Assembly: GCA_946807835.1 (NCBI GenBank)
Contig: OX327684.1
Location: 14,594,501-14,658,500 of the forward strand
Length of the DNA stretch: 64,000 bases
Reading direction: 5' to 3'
DNA from: Ailanthus altissimus
Lineage: Eukaryota; Streptophyta; Magnoliopsida; Sapindales; Simaroubaceae
Below, in pieces: positions 59,550 through 64,000 of the stretch. Position 1 is the stretch's first letter. Each line of letters opens with the position of its first letter. The position numbers and the translations under genes are program-made. The notes below the pieces were generated by a model, which was given only the letters and a program-made list of their open reading frames with translations, made no database searches and was not told the origin of the DNA.

Positions 59550-60950
59550 GTGGTTTATAGTTTGGAAGAGGGTTGTGATGTGGGGTAGAGTATATGACAT
59601 AATAATCAAAATTTTCAGATGGCTGTCCTAGGAGTCCGACATTTGGATTGCCATTATGATATCTTTTCTCGAGGGTACACTAGGAGTGTTGCTTTTTCTT
59701 TTTTTGTCTTTGTCTTTTGACAAAGTTCTCATCGTCCGATCTATCATCTTGGCGTGACTGACAATTGCAAAAAGGGTCCTAGTGGCAGTGGCCATCCTCT
59801 GTCTTGAATTAGTAAATGGGTCTCCCTTGTCCTGAAAAAGAGACAATGGAGACTGTTTCTTGTGGGTGGTTGACCGGGTTAAATGTGAACTGGGTTGGAA
59901 AGGGTGGGGCTGAAGGACCCAATTTTTCAAAAGAAATTTCAGTTTGTCCATCCCGTCTTTGGAAGAAACTGTGGTTTGTGGTTTGTAGCGGCTTGGGTGG
60001 CTAGAATTGTTTGTGATCTTGTTCATACTTGGTTATCCATGTGTTTGGAATACGTTTAACCAGTTCTTTATTGGAGAGTTGTCTTGGCACATAGGTGCAT
60101 GTTGGTACCTTGTTGGATTCTACAGAGAGTAGGATGGCATCTTGACTGATGTGGGGTGTTCCAAAGTCCAGGGCATGGTTTTGGGCTCGGTAGACCATTT
60201 GGTAGTGAAGTGTGGCTGAATATGTATTTCCTTCTAGTACTGCCTCTGTAATGTGGATTTGTGTTTTAGGGTTAAAAATAGGCTAGGATCTGTAAGGGGC
60301 ATGCAAAAGTTGGGGTACAGAGTGACTAGTACTGTTCCGGCATTTAATGTAGTTTGCATCATATTGATGCAAGCGTCTTTGTACTTGGAGAATCGTCCAT
60401 CAACCAAAGCGATGCGGGCAATAGTTTCAAGCCCTTTTTTGCCATGGAGGGTTAAGGTAAATCGAACAGCACCAAAGTGCATATGAGTGTAGCCTTGTTT
60501 TAACCAGTGAGGGAGAAGGTCCTTAGGGAACCTGAGGGTTACTATTTATTCTTCGGTTGAAGCTAGGAGAAGGTGTTGGTCAAATTTGGTTGCTTGTACA
60601 TATTCTTTGGTTTTGATTCAATTTAGTGTTATCAACTATCTGAGAGAGATAGAAAGAAATTTTTAGGGCTTGAGAAAGACATGGTAGGGGTTGATTATGA
60701 GGAGGTCAGCCAGGGTACTTTGTTTTCCTCTGGTAAGTAAGTGATTTCGTAGAGATTGTCCATTCTTGAAGAATCGATGGATCGAAGTGAAGGAGAGGGA
60801 GTAAGTGTAGTTGGAGAAGGGGAAAGGGTTGGGAAAGGAATGAATGACTCGGATGATGAGAGATCCATAATGATGAAGGATGGTTGTTCTCTCTAGTCAC
60901 CTTAAATATTAAGACATAAATAAGTTGATAGCGTGAAAACTTATTCAAAT
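59550..60950 (-). pseudogene. Movement-protein-like domain of plant pararetrovirus type, degenerate
   Basis: Four minus-strand open frames succeed each other from 60948 to 59628 (60706-60948, 60234-60482, 60001-60198, 59628-60026), separated by stops and shifts. The middle two contain the features I associate with the 30K-superfamily cell-to-cell movement domain of endogenous caulimovirids: a beta-rich core with a conserved aspartate, followed by a terminal segment containing NTWITKYEQ. The N-terminal part is Pro/Ser/His-rich and the C-terminal part is basic. A Met-tRNA primer site lies 22 bp upstream (60972-60984), as at the start of such genomes. No RT of this unit is seen. The copy is clearly inactive. 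Identification is from remembered family features, so it is moderate. Confidence 0.55.
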
Positions 60951-60971
60951 ATACTACTTGGAAAAGTAAAT

Positions 60972-60984
60972 GGCTCTGATACCA
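60972..60984 (-). promoter_or_regulatory. Met-tRNA primer-binding site upstream of the movement-like ORF
   Basis: Minus strand TGGTATCAGAGCC, an exact initiator tRNA-Met complement. It is the best-preserved primer site in the window and lies one base from the LTR-like block at 60986. Confidence 0.85.
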
Positions 60985-60985
60985 G

Positions 60986-61477
60986 TGGAGGAGTATAATT
61001 AGTTATGAGGTATGCTCTGGTATAATACCCTAAACAGTCTTTTGCCTTGGCAGGTTTACATTGCCTAGCCTTTTACATAACGTAGTGATAACTCCTGAAC
61101 ATGATCTGGAATCGAAAAGAATCGAAAATCGTAAATTAAAATAAAACCAAAAAGAACCGAAATTCGGGAATTGAAATAAAAATAACTCTTTTTCTTTTAT
61201 ATATTTCAGTCTTTCTGATACAGAGGATCCCTTAAGAAAGGGCAACTGTAGAGCATACTTGATGGGTAAGTTTCTTTTAAAAACTTAGAAAATGATCAAC
61301 TCATTTTATGCTTTTTATACTTAAGAGAGACTTTAGAGAACTACCAGAGGAAGATTTAGAAGCTCATGGGATAAGGGACATCGGAAAGAATTAATTAAGA
61401 CTGTAAATCTCTCAACTAATTTTGCACTTACCCACTGCAATTTTCTATTTTTGAGAAAGTGCATTAACTTTCTAACA
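60986..61477 (-). repeat. LTR-like promoter region (492 bp) with TATA box
   Basis: On the minus strand it starts TGTTAGAAAG at 61477 and ends CTCCTCCA at 60986. It is preceded by a polypurine run ATTAAAGGGGGAG (61478-61490) and followed by the primer site. TATATAAAAG lies at about 61195-61204. It therefore has internal-type sequence on both sides, which fits either a tandem LTR element or the intergenic region of an integrated circular pararetrovirus. Bases 61491-61555 form a short 3' tail of the preceding unit, with a helical frame (FQGKIFATLENSFEL) that I cannot assign. Confidence 0.6.
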
Positions 61478-61555
61478 CTCCCCCTTTAATGCACTTTCTT
61501 TATAACTCGAATGAGTTCTCTAAGGTAGCAAAAATTTTCCCTTGGAAGTGCTTTG

Positions 61556-62046
61556 TGTCATGTATTGATTTCTCGAACCCACGTAGCCTTAGACACTTTA
61601 CAAGTGTTAAGCAGCCTATAAGACCCCATTAGCCAAAGAAAGAGATAAAGAAAAAGTACACCAAGTGTTTGAGAGAATGCTCTCGTATTTTATTACTAAA
61701 GAGAGAATTACAAGCTTAGAGTATTTCTACAATTTGAAGGATTTGAAGGATGGTTTCTTAAATGAGAACTCCATCTATTTATATCTAAAGCTATATATAA
61801 TGGACGGCTATGATTCACTCTAATCTAATGGTCCACATCTAAAGTGGAGAATATCCAAAAGAATATTTCAAAGATGCCACCTACCACAAGGATATCCCAA
61901 GGAATATGTTATTTCTAGAATACTCTCCCACCTACCACATCCATGTGGTTTTGACCCAAATCAATTGAGCCTTCTAGAAGCTCTAGCCCATATAACACAC
62001 AATGGTTTAAATACCCTCTTGGTGGTCTTGTCATGCGCCAAATATT
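61556..62046 (-). mobile_element. COP-6: 3' end of a copia element (LTR plus tail)
   Basis: LTR 61556-61922 (minus strand TATTCTAGAAAT...CATGACA, 367 bp). It is preceded by a polypurine tract GGTAGGTGGGAGAG and about 110 bp of 3' internal tail (61936-62046). The tail breaks off exactly where the COP-5 LTR ends. It corresponds to 62441-62555 of COP-5, so COP-5 inserted into a close relative. Confidence 0.75.
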
Positions 62047-62428
62047 TGTCACGGACTGATTTCTCGAACCCACGCGGCCTTAGACACTCTTCAAGTGCTA
62101 AGCAGCCTACAAGACCTAATTAACCAAAGAAAAAGATAAAGAAGAAGCACACCAAGTGTTTGAGAGAATGCTCTCGTATTTTATTACTAAAGAGATATTA
62201 CAAAGCTATAGAATTACATTGCTTGAGTATTTCTACAATTTGAAGAATTTGGAGGATGGTTGCTCAAATGAGAGCTCCATCTATTTATAGCTAAAGCTAT
62301 TTACAATTGACGGCCTGGATTCACTCTAATTCAATGGTTCACATCTAAAGTGGAGAATATCCAAAGAAATATTTCAAAGATGCTACTTACCACAAATATA
62401 TCCCAATGAATATGCCATTTTTAGAATA
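62047..62428 (-). repeat. COP-5 3' LTR
   Basis: 382 bp; minus strand TATTCTAAAAATGGC...GTCCGTGACA, with polypurine tract GTGCTAGGTGGGGGAG. It aligns with 61556-61922 throughout (for example 'gagaatgctctcgtatttta' and 'atttctcgaacccacg'). Left flank atatt; the other flank is beyond the window. Confidence 0.85.
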
Positions 62429-62539
62429 CTCCCCCACCTAGCACTTAAAAGTGGGCTTAACCCAACTCAATTGGGCCTTCTAGAAGCTTCAACCCATATA
62501 ACACATCATGGGCTAAATACCCTCTTGGTGGTCTTGTTG

Positions 62540-64000
62540 TGCTCCAAATGTTCGAATAATTGCTTGAGAATATATGGGGCGTGACTCTTGGTTAGGATAT
62601 CAACTAGCTGCTCCTCTATTCTGCAATATTCAATTTGAATATCACTATTTTTAATTGCATCTCCAATGAAATGATATTTGATCACAATATGCTTAATGTG
62701 ATCATGATGGACTAGATTTTTGGCTTTGGCAATGGCTATGGTTGATTTGTTGTCATAAAATAATGTAATGGCTTTGTCTTATTTCTCTTTAAAATCTTTA
62801 AGAATTCTTCTAAGCCAAATAGCTTGAGAAATTACCTTAGCTACTGTAACATATTCTGCTTCTACAGATGATTGCGCTGTTGTTTTTTACTTCTTTGAAA
62901 TCCAAGAACATATTCTGAAACCAAGAGAAAAAAAAAGTGACTTAAAGTGCTCTCTATATCATCTAAACATCTAGCCTAATCATTGTCTGAATTTCTCGAA
63001 AAAATCTTGAGTCTTCAACTCTCTCATATAGGATGACATAATCAAGAGTTCCTTGCAAGTATCTCAGCACCTTCTTTATTGCTCCATAATGTATTTGACT
63101 TGGTTATGCATAAATTGAGAGAATAAACTTGTAGCAAACATAATATCTGGCCTAGTAGCTGTGAGGTATAAAAGACTGGCAATTAGACTTTTATACCTTG
63201 TTATATCTACCTTCATTTCGTCGTATTCTTTCTTCAATTTTTTTATTTGTAAGAAGAGAAGTTGCTATAGGTTTACATCCTAGCAAGTTGAATTTATTCA
63301 ATATATTTTGGACATATTTCTTTTGAGAAATAAAATTTTTAATTTTTGTTTGAGATATTTTAATTTCTGAAAAATAATGAAGTAAACCCAAATCATTTAT
63401 CTCATGGGTGTTCATCATGTCTCTTTTGAAATCTTGAATCAACGTTTCATTGTTGCCGATAAAAATTAAATCATCAACATATGAAGAAACAATGAGAACA
63501 CCAGTACCATTTTTCAACACATAAAGTGTTGGTTCATTTTGACTTCTTTGAAAGCCATTCTTTACGAAATATTTATCAATTTCTGCATACTATGTTCTTG
63601 GTTCTCACTTTAGCCCATAAATAGCCTTTCTCAGCTTGTAGACTTTATCTTCAATCAAGAAGCATTAAGGCTGCTTAAAATAGACTTCTTCTTCTAGGAC
63701 TCCATTAAAAAAAGCTAATTTAACATCTAGCTGATGTAGTTTCCATTTTCTTTGGCAGCATTTACAATCATGGTTCTTATAGTTTCTAACCTGCAACTAG
63801 AACAAAAGTTTCAAAAAAACCAATACCTTGCTTTTAAGTAAAACCTTTAGCCACAAATCTTGCTTTGTGCTTTTGAATACTCTTATCTTAATTGAGTTTT
63901 GTCTTGAAAACCCATTTGACTCCAATGATTTTTCGATCCTTTGGAGAATCTACCAGCTCTTATGTTTGATTCTTCTTGATCATGGTTATCTCTTCCTCTA
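62540..64000 (-). pseudogene. COP-5 reverse transcriptase and RNase H (continues past window)
   Basis: Minus strand. RT start near 63880-63960 (DRKIIGVKWVFKTKL, then KARFVAKGFT); the middle is broken by stops. The active site SSYVDDLIFIGNN is intact at about 63460-63500, inside an open 109-codon frame (63191-63520) that continues through YFSEIKISQTK and KKYVQNILNKFNLLGCKP. RNase H lies at about 62560-62960. Gag, protease and integrase must lie beyond base 64000. This is the best-preserved RT in the window, but it still has stops. Confidence 0.8.

Noticed and set aside
59816..60486. Plus-strand open frames 59816-60004 and 60253-60486
   Set aside because: Antisense shadows of the movement-like minus-strand frames.

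Overview
This is a 64-kb piece of a large, repeat-rich plant nuclear genome, almost certainly an angiosperm. The evidence is the dense nesting of plant-type Ty1/copia and Ty3/gypsy LTR retrotransposons, initiator-tRNA-Met and tRNA-Asp primer sites, a plant hAT transposon, a TRIM, an organellar DNA insert carrying a plastid-type tRNA-Ser(GGA) remnant, and a movement-protein-like domain of plant-virus type. The species cannot be told from the sequence. I found no intact host gene. Every coding region recognised is a mobile-element or virus-derived pseudogene broken by stops and frameshifts. Element names (GYP-1, COP-1 and so on) are local labels.

Layout. 1-5226: 3' part of a gypsy element with gag-pro but no polymerase (GYP-1). 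5227-10365: an older coiled-coil pseudogene region invaded by an LTR and by a hAT element (8135-9986) that holds a foldback of about 500 bp. 10366-21929: GYP-2, a gag-bearing gypsy element with both LTRs and a tRNA-Asp primer site. It is interrupted by two solo copia LTRs and an organellar insert. 21930-23495: integrase and RNase H of another gypsy element (minus). 23496-51545: GYP-3, a minus-strand gag-pro gypsy element split by a 19-kb copia element (COP-1, 25710-44749) and by a solo LTR (46054-50842) that itself contains two more solo LTRs. COP-1 contains a minus-strand copia (COP-2), whose LTR holds another solo gypsy LTR, and an unclassified 2.8-kb insertion with a 9-bp target duplication. 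51549-64000: short-LTR copia elements on the minus strand (COP-3 to COP-6), a TRIM (54170-54678), and a movement-protein-like reading frame next to an LTR-like promoter region (59550-61477).

How the parts relate. Target-site duplications let the insertion order be read directly: GTTAC, CCAAG, TGATG, ATAAC, GTATT and CTAT are exact; GTTGC/ATTGC, ATAGT/ATAAT and GAGATGAG/GAGGTGAG each have one mismatch. Solo LTRs outnumber complete elements, so LTR-LTR recombination has been active.

The most interesting signal is a family architecture. Three gypsy elements of different subfamilies (GYP-1, GYP-2, GYP-3) show gag or gag-pro, then a lysine-rich tail with the same SKIKVF...FDP signature, then an untranslated 3' region, with no RT, RNase H or integrase. 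In two of them a perfect RNA hairpin (cttggg-aggcaa-cccaag) follows the tail. This looks like a replicating non-autonomous lineage that has kept its own conserved tail and RNA signal. It is related in concept to the known TR-GAG and LARD elements.
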